From the NCBI GenBank assembly GCA_951799425.1, contig OX637393.1:11390744-11454743 (forward strand): a stretch of 64,000 bases of DNA. The letters run 5' to 3'. The stretch comes from Ilex aquifolium (Eukaryota > Streptophyta > Magnoliopsida > Aquifoliales > Aquifoliaceae). A program made the translations under genes and the position numbers. Shown piece by piece: positions 1-11,800 of this stretch (positions are counted from its first letter, which is position 1; each line of letters opens with the position of its first letter). The notes under the pieces were generated by a model. It did no database searches and was not told the origin of the DNA. It saw nothing but the letters and a program-made list of their open reading frames with translations.

Positions 1-327
1 GAACTTATAAAGACTATTGTTAGATTAGCCTTTCATATTTTGATTTAAGTATGGTTAATTGGACCCAGTGTGGCCAATGTTTACTTATACATGGACCCGG
101 TGCGGCCATTGCTTTATATTTGACCTCGGATGGGTCTGGTAATTGTGTATTGCACAGGTTGGGTATTGGGTAGAGCTCCCCATACAAAGGAGACTCTGCC
201 CAAATTTCGTTAAGTTATGGACCCCGGTAAATGGGGCATAACAGTGTGATATCGAGATACTAGGTATCTACAGGTATTCCGCGAGTTGATGGGTAATCAA
301 CGGACCCCCGGATTTTGGGGTGTCACA
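1..327 (+). mobile_element. 3' end of a gypsy-type LTR (truncated by window edge)
   Basis: The segment matches the last ~250 bases of the solo LTR ending at 29231: both contain the phrases GGACCCGGTG, GCACAGGTTG and GGGTAGAGCTCCCC followed by GACTCTGCCC. It ends GGGGTGTCACA, like the other LTR ends in this window (GGGGCGTTACA at 30223). It is therefore the right end of another plus-strand copy whose left part lies outside the window. No coding content. Confidence 0.7.
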
Positions 328-844
328 AATAATGTATTCTTTTCATTTTCATATATTAAATATACACGCTTTAAAGGGTAGAGTTGTGCAAATTGATAGA
401 TAGGTGGGCAGGTGTAATCCTAGTTAGGATATGTTCATTCTATTGTGATGCAGTTCCTCCCCTATTTATAAATAAAATTATTTATTATTTACTATTTTTT
501 TCATTTCGACTTTACTTTTAATTCAAAAATGTAATTTATAAAAATATTAAGTTATAAAAATATTTATTATTTATAAATGAAGTTGTATATAAAAAGTCTG
601 TCCAGTAGGCCCGCCCGTAGATCTGCCCAACAGGCCCATAGGCCCGCCCAGTGAGTGGCGTGTTGGACTGCGGGTAGCCTACCCCTGCCCGAAGCCCGAC
701 CCGGCCCACCCAATAACTCACCCAAGTAAGGACTTGGGCCAACCCTACCCAAGCTCAGTCCAAAAAAAAAATTTGCAGGCCAAGCCCGGCCCAACCCATG
801 AACACCCCTAAGCGTACGGGGCCTGCAAGAAATCACCGACGTGT
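328..844. other. AT-rich spacer with a GC-rich hAT-like end fragment
   Basis: 328-590 is AT-rich and shows no gene. 595-813 is abruptly GC-rich, full of GGCCCGCC-type words, and ends GTTCATGAACACCCCTAA-like (catgaacacccctaa), which resembles the TAGGGGTG terminal repeats of the two well-bounded hAT-like elements further right. I found no matching left terminus and no 8-bp duplication, so this is at most a broken element. Confidence 0.35.
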
Positions 845-985
845 GTGATTACAAAAGAGTAAGATGAGGAGATCATTGGTGTGCGTGATTGCAAAAGGGT
901 AAGATGAGGTGATTTGAAAAGAGTAAGATGAGGAGAGAGCCAGTGTGTGTGATTGTAAAAGAGTAAGATGAGGAGAGAGAGAGAG
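845..985. repeat. Minisatellite, unit containing GCAAAAGAGTAAGATGAGG
   Basis: Four imperfect repeats of a unit built on GTGATTGCAAAAGAGTAAGA followed by TGAGGAGA, spaced about 30-50 bases, ending in a GA dinucleotide run. A single diverged unit with the same following sequence (to TAGAAATCTC) occurs at 45474-45650, so the repeat belongs to a dispersed element rather than to a local gene. Confidence 0.75.
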
Positions 986-1653
986 AGAACAAGACAAGTA
1001 AACTCATAATGACTATAGATGTTGAGTGATTATAAGGAAGAAAACAAGGTATTATAGAAATCTCGTATAGAGTGGGCATGTAACACCCCGGTTCTCCCAA
1101 ACATGTCACCTATAACGCCTCGCATCATACAAGTGTGTTATTTGATAGTTCTGATACCAATTTTATAACACCCCAATTCAAATCATGCAAATTAGAGCGC
1201 GCTAATAGGGTTGACATTCTATAGACTATCCTAAATTTAGTTACTTAGGATGATGATCTATGGGTATTTGAGGAGATTTGTGATAAATATAGAATTATTA
1301 TATTAAAGGTCACCTGTGGTTACTTATCTATCTGTTTGTAATTTAACTTTGATCTTATAGTAGATGATTTTCAAGGATGAATTGTACACAGACTATTGGA
1401 TTGGGGTCACACTTATACTATTAGTATTTTTTTTAGAGTTGTGCAGTGGTAGCGTAGTGGAATAATCGAGTGGAAACCAAGTAAACGTGATAAAAGGATG
1501 TGTGTTTACAATGATGACTAATGAGGATACGTAAGAGCATTAAGGTAAATATAACTTTTCAATAATTATTTTGATATTAATATACACTTCGGCATTGAGT
1601 AAGATGTAAAGCTGAAAATTTCGAGGACGAAATTCTTTTAAGGAGGGTAGATT
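986..1653 (+). mobile_element. Gypsy-type debris ending in a polypurine tract
   Basis: At 1079 an LTR terminal module starts TGTAACACCCCGG and runs to a degraded primer-site complement near 1150 (CTGATACCAA), in inverted orientation. At 1622-1653 the sequence GAGGACGAAATTC followed by AAGGAGGGTAGA is the pol end and polypurine tract typical of plant Ty3/gypsy chromovirus-type elements, directly before an LTR start at 1654. The interval between holds no open reading frame of note. Confidence 0.55.
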
Positions 1654-4600
1654 GTGACGACAGTGATGGCAAGAGACAATTGCAGAGAGTTGTGCTCAAT
1701 TTAGCATGGTCTCGAAGTGCATTGGGATATGACTAGTAGTGTGGTGGTGAGATGCAAAGTTCAGGGTGGAACAGAATGGATTAAACTGGGAGGTGAGGTT
1801 TGGTGCAAAGCAAGAAGAAAAAATAGGAAAAACATCAAGGCTTCAAACTCGAATCTTCAGGAGATGGTAAGATTTCTGGGAACTTAGAAACATGAATTTT
1901 ATGCTCTATTTCATTAGAATGATTTGAAAAATATGAAATGGAAGTTTGAAATTCTAAACTTAACTTGAGGCATGAAACGGTTGGACTCATGTTATGTGTT
2001 TTTTTTTTCAAATTTATTAGAAAGTATGATGTATTAAGAGCCGAGAACATGTACCAAATCTCTGCTCAATAAAGTCGTAGTGTATGGAGGCAGAAAACCG
2101 AAACCCTTGTTGGGTACTTTAAACTTGAATTCTTGGGTATCTAGAATCTTTAGAGTCAAGGAATCCATTTTTGAAGTTATATTCAAGAAAAAAAAATGAA
2201 TTCTGGTGGGTCAAAATTGAAATACAACTCTGGACAGTTTTTTAAACAAATAAATCCTTCACTTTGGAGCTCAATTTTCTCTTCTTGTGCATTATCTGGA
2301 CAAACCAAATACATTGTTACATAGAGGGGAAAAAGAAGATGAATTTAGGCTTTTGAATCACTCAAAGCGTTAAGAAAGGAGGGAGAAAAGTTGGGGAGAA
2401 GATAAACTCATAACCAGTTTTTTGTGAAAGGAGGAGGAAAGTGGCCAACCAACACCAGCCATCTCGGAGGTGCGTGGAAGCACATGAGAGATGTTCTGGG
2501 GGTGTGGGTTTTACCATTAAACTCTACTCTTCAAGAGCTTTCCATTGAGAAGTGGTTCGTCGAAATTCGATGTCGTTTGCATATTGTTTTGAAAGTAACT
2601 GTTTTACCCTTTATCGGTACCAATTTGATCCGTCAATGCAAATTTTGGCCAAACCAAGTTTATTTCTATGGTCTAATAGGTGTTATGGACTTATATTTGA
2701 ATCTATTCTAAAAAGTTTGACTTTTGAATTTTTAATAGTTTTGGATTGGCATGCAAATCGAGTAGAGTTTCTCGATTCTTGAACGGGTGAGATTTTCTAA
2801 GCTCATTCCAAACTATTCAATTATGTTATTTACATTGTTTAACATGTTATATGAATTATGATTGGGTGATTCGTACTATTTTTGTAACTTCAGACCTGGT
2901 TAGGGTTTTGATGTTTGTTTTGCACGATGTTTGTAACGATTGTATGAAACTAAAACTCCTGGATCTTTTTGAATGAAATGTAAGTGCACACAAGATCAAG
3001 TGGCAGAGGGTTTACGCTCTAGGTTGAAACTACACTACAAGAAAAATGGGTTTTTGTGACAAATTTTTTACGGCGGATGTGTTCGCCGTCACAAAAGACG
3101 TATTTGTTTTTCCTGCCTCAAATAATATTTATAAATTCAAAAGAATTTTTTATATTTATGGCATCCATTTTTCCCGTCGTATATAATATTTCATACAATA
3201 TTAAAATGTTGTTTTAGATTAAAAAACAGTTTATAGTTTAAAAAAGAAAAACTCTAAAAAAAATTTGTATTGGCAACAACTATTTTTCATGTTACAAGTA
3301 ATATTTTATAAAATTACGTAGTTTAACATCAAAAGACAATTTCTAGTTCAAAGAAAAAAAAAATTAAACTCTACAAAGTCATATCAAAATTAAGAGTGTC
3401 AAAATATGACACGACCTGTTAACACGACATAAAATTAGTGGGTTTGAGTCTTCCTTAAACCACCTGCTTAGTAAACGAGTGGACTCGTCACAATACGATT
3501 ATAAACGAATTAGGTATTGGTGAAACCAATTATAAGAAATGTATACGATATGACTCGTTTATATGTCATTTACATAATTTGACAAGCCGTTCAGAAAAAT
3601 ATTGTGTGGCCCTCTGTTGATGTATATTCTAACTTGTTTTAGTTCTTTATTGTATATATGTATATAAATATTATTTCAGTATAGTAACAATAATTTTATA
3701 TTTTTTTCAGATGTCACTGAGAGAGTAGATGGTTCGGGAAGAATGTTCAACTTTTTGCATTAATTTCTTGTACTCATAGATCGTTATGTTTTATAAAAGT
3801 GCATACTTTACATTTTGTTTAACTCGTGGGATTGTTTTTTTTGGATATGAAAATATTTCTATGTTTTTGAAAATGTTGATTATATTTATTTTTGTGTTTA
3901 TCTATATATTAAATTGGGTAGTTGTATGGATACCAATGAGTCTTTGGTCTAATAGTATTCCTTACATTGTGAAAGTTTTGCCTTCTTAAGGTCAAAGGTT
4001 CAAGCTCCCTTCCTCCCTCCTTCCCCCACCCAAAAAAAAAAAGTTGTATGGAGTGTATATATGCACATGGTATATAACATTGGTTATTAACAGTCTATAA
4101 TAATTAAATTTTTTTTTTTTTGTGGCGGCATCGTTGCCGTCATAAATATATCTTCTATTTTTTTACAATAGCCAAATATGGTATTTGAGGCAGCACTTTT
4201 GCCGCCTTTAATAAAAACAAAATTGCCGGATTTTTTGTGACAACTTATTTACGACAGGGTCTTGCTGCCGTAAATACTATTTGAGACAGACTGTTGCTGC
4301 CGTAAAAACCTTTTGAGACCACACTTATTATGGTGAGGCAATGCCGCCACAATACCGTCACAAAAAAGTATTTGTGACAGCAAATTGACCTTTTATGACA
4401 GCACTTTACCGCCGTAAAAACCCCTTTTTCTTGTAGTGCTATAGTTAGTTTCATTGAGTTTGGAAATAGCCTGGTTGGTCGTCGGACTCGGGTATCAAAT
4501 TGAATCATATTGAATTAGAGAGCGTATCTTCCTTGGGGTGCAAGTTCCATAAATAATTGGTTCGTATCGACCATTTGTGGTCTATTAGGATTATTTGCTC

Positions 4601-5103
4601 TCCGGTGTGGCACTGTATTGATGTTGTGATTGTATTATTATTTTTGACTTAACTATTTTCGCTCAAAGTTTACTACTCTATTATTTATGTATGAAATAAA
4701 CTGTTTTGATGCCCACTATTTTCGAATTACTTGTTTTGAAACTCGTGTAATTTAGAATTGAACTATCCTATTGAGTTGGTTAACGCTCACCCTACAATAT
4801 TTCCTTTCTTTTCAGATCAACTGGTGACGTGGGTATAGTGTATTTTACTCAATGTTTGAACGTTGTAAACCATGTACATTGTAATAAGGTGTACATACGT
4901 TTGTGAATTATTATAAGCATATGACCGAATGGTTCATTAGCTGTGTAGAATGTGCCTACCCGTTTGAACTAAATAACCAACAATTGTTATTTTATGCGGG
5001 TTTTGAGTCGCGTTATGTATAGCTGCACAGAGTTGTTTGCATAGTGTGCTCGTGTGACTCAGGGCGTTATACGTGGCATGCATGGGTGATCCAAGGTGTG
5101 ACA
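1654..5103 (+). mobile_element. LTR, family A, copy A (split by a CACTA element)
   Basis: Starts TGTGACGACAG straight after a polypurine tract and ends GGTGTGACA four bases before a tRNA-iMet-type primer site at 5108. Without the CACTA insert it is about 2.04 kb. The block around 2740-3030 (AACATGTTATATGAATTATG and neighbours) recurs at 5800-6060 and 15580-15800 in the same orientation and at about 7740-8040 inverted. An LTR that follows a polypurine tract and precedes a primer site is the arrangement of an LTR shared by two internal regions, or of a recombined array. Short open frames inside it have no recognisable product. Confidence 0.6.
3033..4438 (+). mobile_element. Non-autonomous CACTA (En/Spm-type) DNA transposon
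   Basis: The 1406-bp element begins CACTACAAGAAAAATGGG and ends with the inverse, CCCTTTTTCTTGTAGTG, and is flanked on both sides by the 3-bp duplication CTA (3030-3032 and 4439-4441). Subterminal regions are rich in short inverted words such as TTTACGGC and GCCGTAAA, the expected transposase-binding arrays of the superfamily. No transposase frame is present, so it is non-autonomous. It interrupts LTR copy A: the sequence on either side joins to match the uninterrupted copy at 6046-6100. Confidence 0.95.
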
Positions 5104-5107
5104 AGAG

Positions 5108-5119
5108 TGGTATCAGAGC
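5108..5119 (+). other. Primer-binding site, tRNA-iMet type
   Basis: TGGTATCAGAGC is the sequence complementary to the 3' end of plant initiator-Met tRNA and is the usual minus-strand primer site of many plant LTR elements. It lies four bases after the LTR end at 5103. The same site in inverted orientation is at 7014-7025, and degraded versions lie at about 5210 and 6671. Confidence 0.8.
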
Positions 5120-6667
5120 TTACTCACATATTTGGAGATTGTATCATTTAATACTTATGAATGCTATTAGCGCTCTGATTTAGATGAGTTGGGTTGGAGC
5201 ATTACAGAGCGGTATCAAAACTATCAAATAATGCGCTCATATGATGCAGGGCGTTATAGGTGACATGCCCAGGAGAACCAGGGTGTTTTGCGGGTCTTGG
5301 GAATCGGGCTCGATCCTTGTGAGCACGAAGTGTGGATGAATGGTATAGAGAGTAGATTGGTGTTGGTTTGAGAGCTGTCGGTGCTTTGTGAAGAGAGAAC
5401 GAAAATAGAAAAATTGGCTTGTTGGCTTTTTTTTTTTTTTTTCCCCAGAAAATTAGGGCAACGCTAAGGAAAAAGGAGGTAGAAGATGAATAGTAATTAC
5501 TTTGGCCAAACTTTTCGACGGTGCTTGGGGGTGTGTCGGGCGGCTTCTCGAGCTCTAGTTGGTGGGGATTGGTCTTCATTTTTCATAAGGATTCCAAAAA
5601 TGGTCTCCATTTTGCGATACGACACTCAGGACAAAATCACATAAAATTATAGTTTTGCCCTTGGGTCCCGATTTGGGCTATTTTTTGGGGATTTGACCAA
5701 ACTAAGTTTAAATTCATTTTTAAATAATTAAAATACGAATATTTCTAAATTTGTACTAAAAATTCTATTGTGTTACCTTTGGAAGTTTCAAATCAGCGCA
5801 TGGATCGACGTAGGGTTTCTCAATTTTAAAACGAGCAAAATTTTATAAGCTTTTTCCAAACTATTCAATTATGCTATCTACATTGTTTAACATGTTATAT
5901 GAATTATGATTGGGTGTTTTATATTGTTTTTCAACTCCGGACCCGAATAGGGTTTTGATGTGCGTTTTGCTCAATGGTTCGTATTGATTGTATAAAACTG
6001 AAACTCCGGGATCCTTTTGAATGAAGTGTAAGTATACATAGATCAAGTGACAAAGGGTTTACATTCTAGGCTGAGACCGTAGAGAGTTTCATTGAGTTCG
6101 TGAATGCCTGGGTGGCCCAGTTGATTTTCGGACTTGGGTGATTGGTTCGTATCGACCCTGAGTGGTTTATTAAGATTGTTTTCTCTCTGGTGTGGCACTA
6201 TATTAATTTTGTTATCGTATTGTTATTTTCAACTTAACTGTTTTCACTTAACATTTACTACTCTATTATCTATGTATGAAATGGACTGTTTTGATGTCCA
6301 ATCATGTGAAATTACTTGTTTTCAAACTTGTGTGCTTTGGAATTGAGTTATCCTACTCAGCTGGTTGGCGTTCACCCTACATTATTTCACTCTTTTTCAG
6401 ATAGACTCGAGTCATGAGAATGTAGAGCTTGACTTGATGAGCTTATTGTGTTTAGTTTGACTTGGTTGTTTTAATCTGAGCATGTACGTTGCAGTTCAAT
6501 GATTCAGTGAAAGGTTATTTCTTAGGTTGCATCAAGAATAATGTTAGAGGTTTGTAAGCATACGATTAATGGCATGGTATGAAAATTGGAACAACTTGAA
6601 AGCTGGAATGGTATTATTGAGGCGTCTAACGCTTGGATTACTATGAAAATTGGGTCAGGGTGTGACA
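5120..6667 (+). mobile_element. LTR family A, copy B (incomplete)
   Basis: After a primer-site-linked module (5120-5290) the sequence from about 5290 aligns with the later two thirds of LTR copy A: the AACATGTTATATGAATTATG block at 5887, the CTGAGACCGTAGAGAGTTTCA region at 6080, and an end GGGTGTGACA at 6667 followed by a degraded primer site (TGGTAACGAAGG). The first part of the LTR is missing. 5540-5700 also matches the start of copy D. Confidence 0.55.
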
Positions 6668-7028
6668 AAGTGGTAACGAAGGTTGCTCATTATTTAAAAA
6701 TTGTAACATTTATTACTTGTGAAGGCTATTAACACTCTAGTTTGCATGAGTTAGGTCAGGGCGTCACAGACTTGGTATTATAGCTTATCATATAACGCAC
6801 TCATGTGATGTGGGGCGTTGTAGGTGAAATGCCTGAGAGAACCGTAACACCCCAGTTCTCTTGGGCATGTTAACTCTAATGCCCCGCATCACACGAGCAC
6901 GTTATCTGATAGCTCTGATGCCGCTCTGTAACACCCCGACCCAACTCATTTAAATTAAAGCACTAATAGCCTTCATATGTACTAAATGATACAATCTCCA
7001 AATAAGTGAGTACGCTCTGATACCAACT
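6668..7028. mobile_element. LTR-terminal modules in opposing orientation
   Basis: 6668-6840 is a plus-strand module (degraded primer site, then GGGCGTCACA and GCACTCATGTGATG); 6841-7028 holds two inverted modules starting GTAACACCCC at about 6845 and 6929 and an intact inverted primer site (GCTCTGATACCA, 7014-7025). The two orientations meet near 6840, so the array forms a large imperfect inverted repeat between copies B and C. Confidence 0.5.
7014..7025 (-). other. Primer-binding site, tRNA-iMet type, minus strand
   Basis: GCTCTGATACCA on the plus strand is TGGTATCAGAGC on the minus strand, three bases from the LTR end TGTCACAC at 7029. It defines the orientation of LTR copy C. Confidence 0.75.
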
Positions 7029-8580
7029 TGTCACACATTGGATCGCCTAGGCATGTGACGTATGTTATGTCGACTTGCACGTGCATGTAATGTTACTAAT
7101 GTAGCACAATGTGATGTAAGTAAGCCAAACCCACATAGCATGACTCATGCATTGCTAAAAGCTCAACTAACGTATATTATAAACTACTAGCATACCTACT
7201 TTGTCTAAGGCTAAGTTAAATTCCCATTCATAGACATACAACTTATTATAATTACACGTTTTACAAACTCTCACACTATTTAATAGAAACAAAAGAAAAG
7301 CTGGCAATTTGACTATTCACTGCTTCCCTCGGTACTGGTTAGTCTGTAAAGAGGAGAAATAACATAGGGTGAACATCAACAACTTAGTAGGATAGTTCAA
7401 TTCCAAAACATGTGAGTTTTAAAATAAGTAATTTGACATGATTGGGCATCAAAGAAACAGTCATTTGATACATATAAAATAAAAAAATAAACATTAGTCA
7501 AAAAAGTTAAGTATAAAAATAGTAACACGATCATAATATGAATACAGTGCCACACCGGAGAGCAAAATTCTAATAGACCACTCAGGGTTGACATGAACCA
7601 TACATCCATATGAACCAATCATTTATGGGACTATCAGCCCAAGGAAGATACGCTCCTCAATTCAATACGATCAAATTTGATACCCAAGTCCGAAGACGAA
7701 CCGGGTCACATAGACATTTACGAAATCAATGAAACCCACTATGGTATCAACTTGGAATATAAACACTTTTCTACTTGATCATATGTGCACTTACATTGCA
7801 TTCAAAATGATCCCAGATTTTCATTTCAATACGAACAACCGTGCTCAACACACATCAAAACCCTAACCGAGTTTGGATTCTGAGCCAATTTCAAAATCTC
7901 CCAATCAATAGTTCAAAATCTCACAATCAATAGTTCAAAAACATGTTAGGTGTCATAAATAACATATCAAATAGTTTGGAAATAACTTAGAAAATCTCAC
8001 CCATTCTGAAATTGAGAAATCATACCTCGATCTGCGTGCCAATCCAAAACTGCCAAAAATAACACAGTGGAATTTTTTATTAAAATTTTATAAATAACCT
8101 TATTTTAACTAGTTAAACATGAATTTAAAATTAGTTTGGTTAAATCCATCCAAAAATAGGTCAAATCAAGACCCAAGGGCAAATTAATCATTTTACATGA
8201 TTTTCCCTAGAGTGTTGGATCGTAAAACAAAAGGCACAATTGGATTCCTCATGAAACATAGAGTCCAAAGCCACAAATTTGACCACTAGAAATCTCCCAC
8301 GCTCTCACACGAGCTATCAGAAAGTTACGCCCAAAATCCACAATTCATCTTCTTCCTCCTCCTCCCTCGATGTTGCCCTAATTTTCTAAAAAAAATAGCC
8401 AACTTTGCTAGCTTCGTTCTCTCTTCACAAAGCACAAAAATCCCTCAAACTAGTGCCAATATACTCCCCATACTTCCTAGATTCAAACCCTATAGGCTTC
8501 TAAGCTCGGATCCTCACCATAAGGAGGTACACGTAAAGTTTCGTTGTGAACCGATATTCCGATGAAATCGAGGTGTGAAA
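7029..8580 (-). mobile_element. LTR family A, copy C, minus strand, interrupted by LINE
   Basis: Read on the minus strand this matches copy B: the leader with GAAGAGAGAACGAA (8419-8432), the AACATGTTATATGAATTATG region in diverged form, and the end at 7029 next to a primer site. It stops at 8580, where the LINE poly(A) begins. I could not find its continuation on the far side of the LINE, nor a clear LINE target duplication, so the junction is rearranged. Confidence 0.55.
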
Positions 8581-8595
8581 TTTTTTTTTTTTTTT
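8581..8595 (-). other. LINE poly(A) tail
   Basis: Fifteen T on the plus strand, that is, a poly(A) at the 3' end of the minus-strand LINE. It marks the insertion point in LTR copy C. Upstream flank ends CGAGGTGTGAAA. Confidence 0.85.
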
Positions 8596-8867
8596 CCCAA
8601 AGCCACCCAGTGTGGGTGGGGGGTTTGGCAGACCCCTACCTGTATATATAACTAAAAGGGGAAAAGTACAAGGAAGGAGGACAAAGAGTCAAACCTCCAG
8701 AAGTACAAAGTGGGAGGATCAAAGCAACAAAGTGGAGACTCCCCACAGAACAAAATAACTGAAAACATAAATGAAAATAAAATTCACCGACGAACGTGAG
8801 GAGTCTGTCGAGCATCCAAGCCGAGGATGCCAACAATCCCAGAAGGAAGGGATGACGAATCAAGAAA

Positions 8868-11800
8868 TCACTGATTGAGCTGCTGAGAACAAGCCCAATT
8901 AGCCATGAAGTCAGCTGCCTGATTCGCCTCCCGCAGGACGTGGCAGACGCGAGCCGAGAGAGAAGTACACAGAAGCCGAATCCGAGCAAGCAGGTAAGCA
9001 TAAACCCAGCATCCAGTACCCTGAGAATAAACGCAAGAAACCACTGTAGCTGAATCTGACTCCACTACCAACTCCGAAGCTCCTAAATCTGCGGCCAACT
9101 CCAACCCAGCACAAACAGCCTGCATCTCCGCATATAGAATAGGCTGATGCCCCAGAAACAAGCCAAAAGCCCTGAGAACTCGACCCTGGTGGTCCCGAAT
9201 AACACCCCCTGCCGCAGACAGCCCCGGATTGCCTTTAGAACATCCATCAACACTGATCTTCAGGCAACCTGGTACAGGACGAGTCCAAGCAACCAAGCGA
9301 AGAGGCCGAGGCCGAGGAACCAAGACCCTAAGAGAACCCACAAACTCAACCGACTCATCCCGACGCAACTGACTCGGAGCAAACCCAAAAGCAAGCCCAA
9401 TCAACTGCAAATCGGTCATAACCCTCTGAACCACAACAGGCACCTGGAAGGCTCGACCATTGAACCTATAAGCATTACGTGCCTTCCACAGGTGCCACAG
9501 AATAAAGCACGGTAGTAGTACCCGCACATGACCTGCAGAAGGAGGACAACGCCGCCAACGAAGCATTAAAGCATAAGGAGTCTGAAACGGCCAAGATCTG
9601 ATCCCAAACATCTGATAAAAGTGACCCCACACCTGAACTGCAAGTGGACAATCCAAAAAAAGATGCCTAAGAGTCTCAACAGCCCCACCACACACACACC
9701 GGGATACTACATGAAAACCCCGTCTCTCTAATCCATCATCTGTGGCCAGGAAACCATGAAACAACCGCCACATAAAGAATGAGACTTGAGTCGGAATATG
9801 CCTCTGCCAGACACAAGAAAATCCAGGCCGAACTGGAGCCACACCTCGAATATTAGCCCAAGCAGTTCTCAAGGAAAAATCCCCATCCAAAGACAAACTC
9901 CACCTCATCTGATCAACCCCCTGATCCAGAATCGGAATCTACACAATCTGCTCAACAATTGAAGAAGGCAAAACTCCCAACAATCGGCCTCTGTCCCACT
10001 GTCGACCCGCCCAGTAAGCGGAAACAGGAACCCCAGGAACTGCCCCGGGACACACTAAAGCCAACGGGTAATCCCCCAACTAACAATCATACCAGAAACT
10101 GACCTCACTGGACCGTACTAACCACCTGATCTTCGGCTCAGCCACGGATCGAATCCCACATAATTGCCTCCAAAGAGGTGAAGCTGGGTAACGAAACTCA
10201 ATCAGCCCAGGATGGGCGGACCTACAGTACTTGACCCTCATAAAAGTGGACCAAAGTGACTGTTGAGTACGAAAATTCCACCACAGCTTCATCTCACAAG
10301 CCTCAGCTAAGTCAAAAAAAGAACGCACCCCTAAGCCGCCCTCCTCTACAGGGTAACATACCTCAGCCTAGTGACACCAGTGAATCCTCCGATGGGTAGC
10401 TGTGTCACCCCACAAGAAACGAGAGAACATCCTCTCTAACTGGTGGAAAACATCCGCAGGAGGCACACGAAACAAGTGGATAGGCATCGACGCGAGCACA
10501 TGACGAATCAAAGTGAGCTTACCTCCAAAGGAAAGCAAGCGATTCGCCCATCCAAAAATCCGCTCGCGCACCTTCCGAATCATCTCATCAAAGTACGAAA
10601 TTCGAAGATGACCCAAGTAGATAGGGCACCCCAGATAAATAAATGGAAGGTTACGCCTCTGAAAACCAGTGGTCTGTCGTGCAATCACCTCTCTAGAATG
10701 CGAGGCACGCGAACTGATATAGAAACTGCTCTTGCTCTGACTAACTAACTGACCAGAGGCAGCCTCATAGTGATGAAGGAAATTCATAACTCGCTGCAAG
10801 CTCGACCGACACCCATTAGCAAAAATAATAATGTCATCAGCAAAAGCCAAATGTGAAACCGAAACCCCAACTCCAGTACTATAAGCCACCCCCGGAAACC
10901 TAGCATACAAAGAGTCCAAGTCTCGAGAGAGATGCTCTGCAGCAATGATGAACAAACAAGGAGAAAGGGGGTCACCCTGCCGCAGCCCCCCATGCGATTG
11001 AAAAAAGCCCTGACTAACCCCATTCACCATCACAGAAAACCACGGCCCCCAGATAGCCCGCCGAACCAAAGAAATCCAGTCCTTAGAGAACCCAAAAGCC
11101 CGCAACATCTGGAGTATGAATGGCCAAGACATCCTGTCATATGCCTTAACCATATCAAGCTTTAGCACGACATTCCCACCCCGGGAACCTCTCCCCAAAT
11201 CACGAACCAACTCCTGAGCCAAAAGAACACTGTCCTGCAACACTCGGCCCGGCACAAACCCACTCTACGTCGGTGATATGATACGCGGCAACAAGGATGA
11301 CAGACGAGAAACGAGGATCTTCGTGATCACCTTGTTGCTCACGTTACATAAACTGATCGGCCGAAAATCTGCCCAAGTAGAAGGTGACTCCTTCTTGGGC
11401 AAAAACACCACCAACATGCTCATGAATCCTCGTGGCATAGGAGAACCCCTGAAGTAATCCTGAACTGCAGCCAACAAATCTACTCCCACAATGTCCCAGC
11501 AAAACTGATAAAAACGACTACAATACCCATCCGGCCCTGGCGCACTATCAGAATCAATAGAGAACACGGCCTGTCTCACCTCCTCTAAAGTCGGCATAGC
11601 ACACAACCCAACATCATCTGCATTAGTCACAATAGCTGGAATAGCCGACAAAATCTGCAACCTCAACCTGACCAGCCCCCACAGAGAATAATCCCTGAAA
11701 AAAGGACACTGTCGAAGCGCGAATAGCCCCAGGCTCAGTAATCCACTCTGCGTCATCACCCCGGATCCGATGGACTGAAAGAACATGTCGCTTCTTCCTC

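Noticed and set aside
845-985. Possible CRISPR-like array of repeats and spacers
   Set aside because: Repeats are imperfect, spacers are not unique, and the sequence is a plant minisatellite also present in part at 45474.
5108-5119. Part of a tRNA gene
   Set aside because: Only the 12-base complement of the tRNA 3' end is present, with no cloverleaf; its place after an LTR end makes it a primer site.
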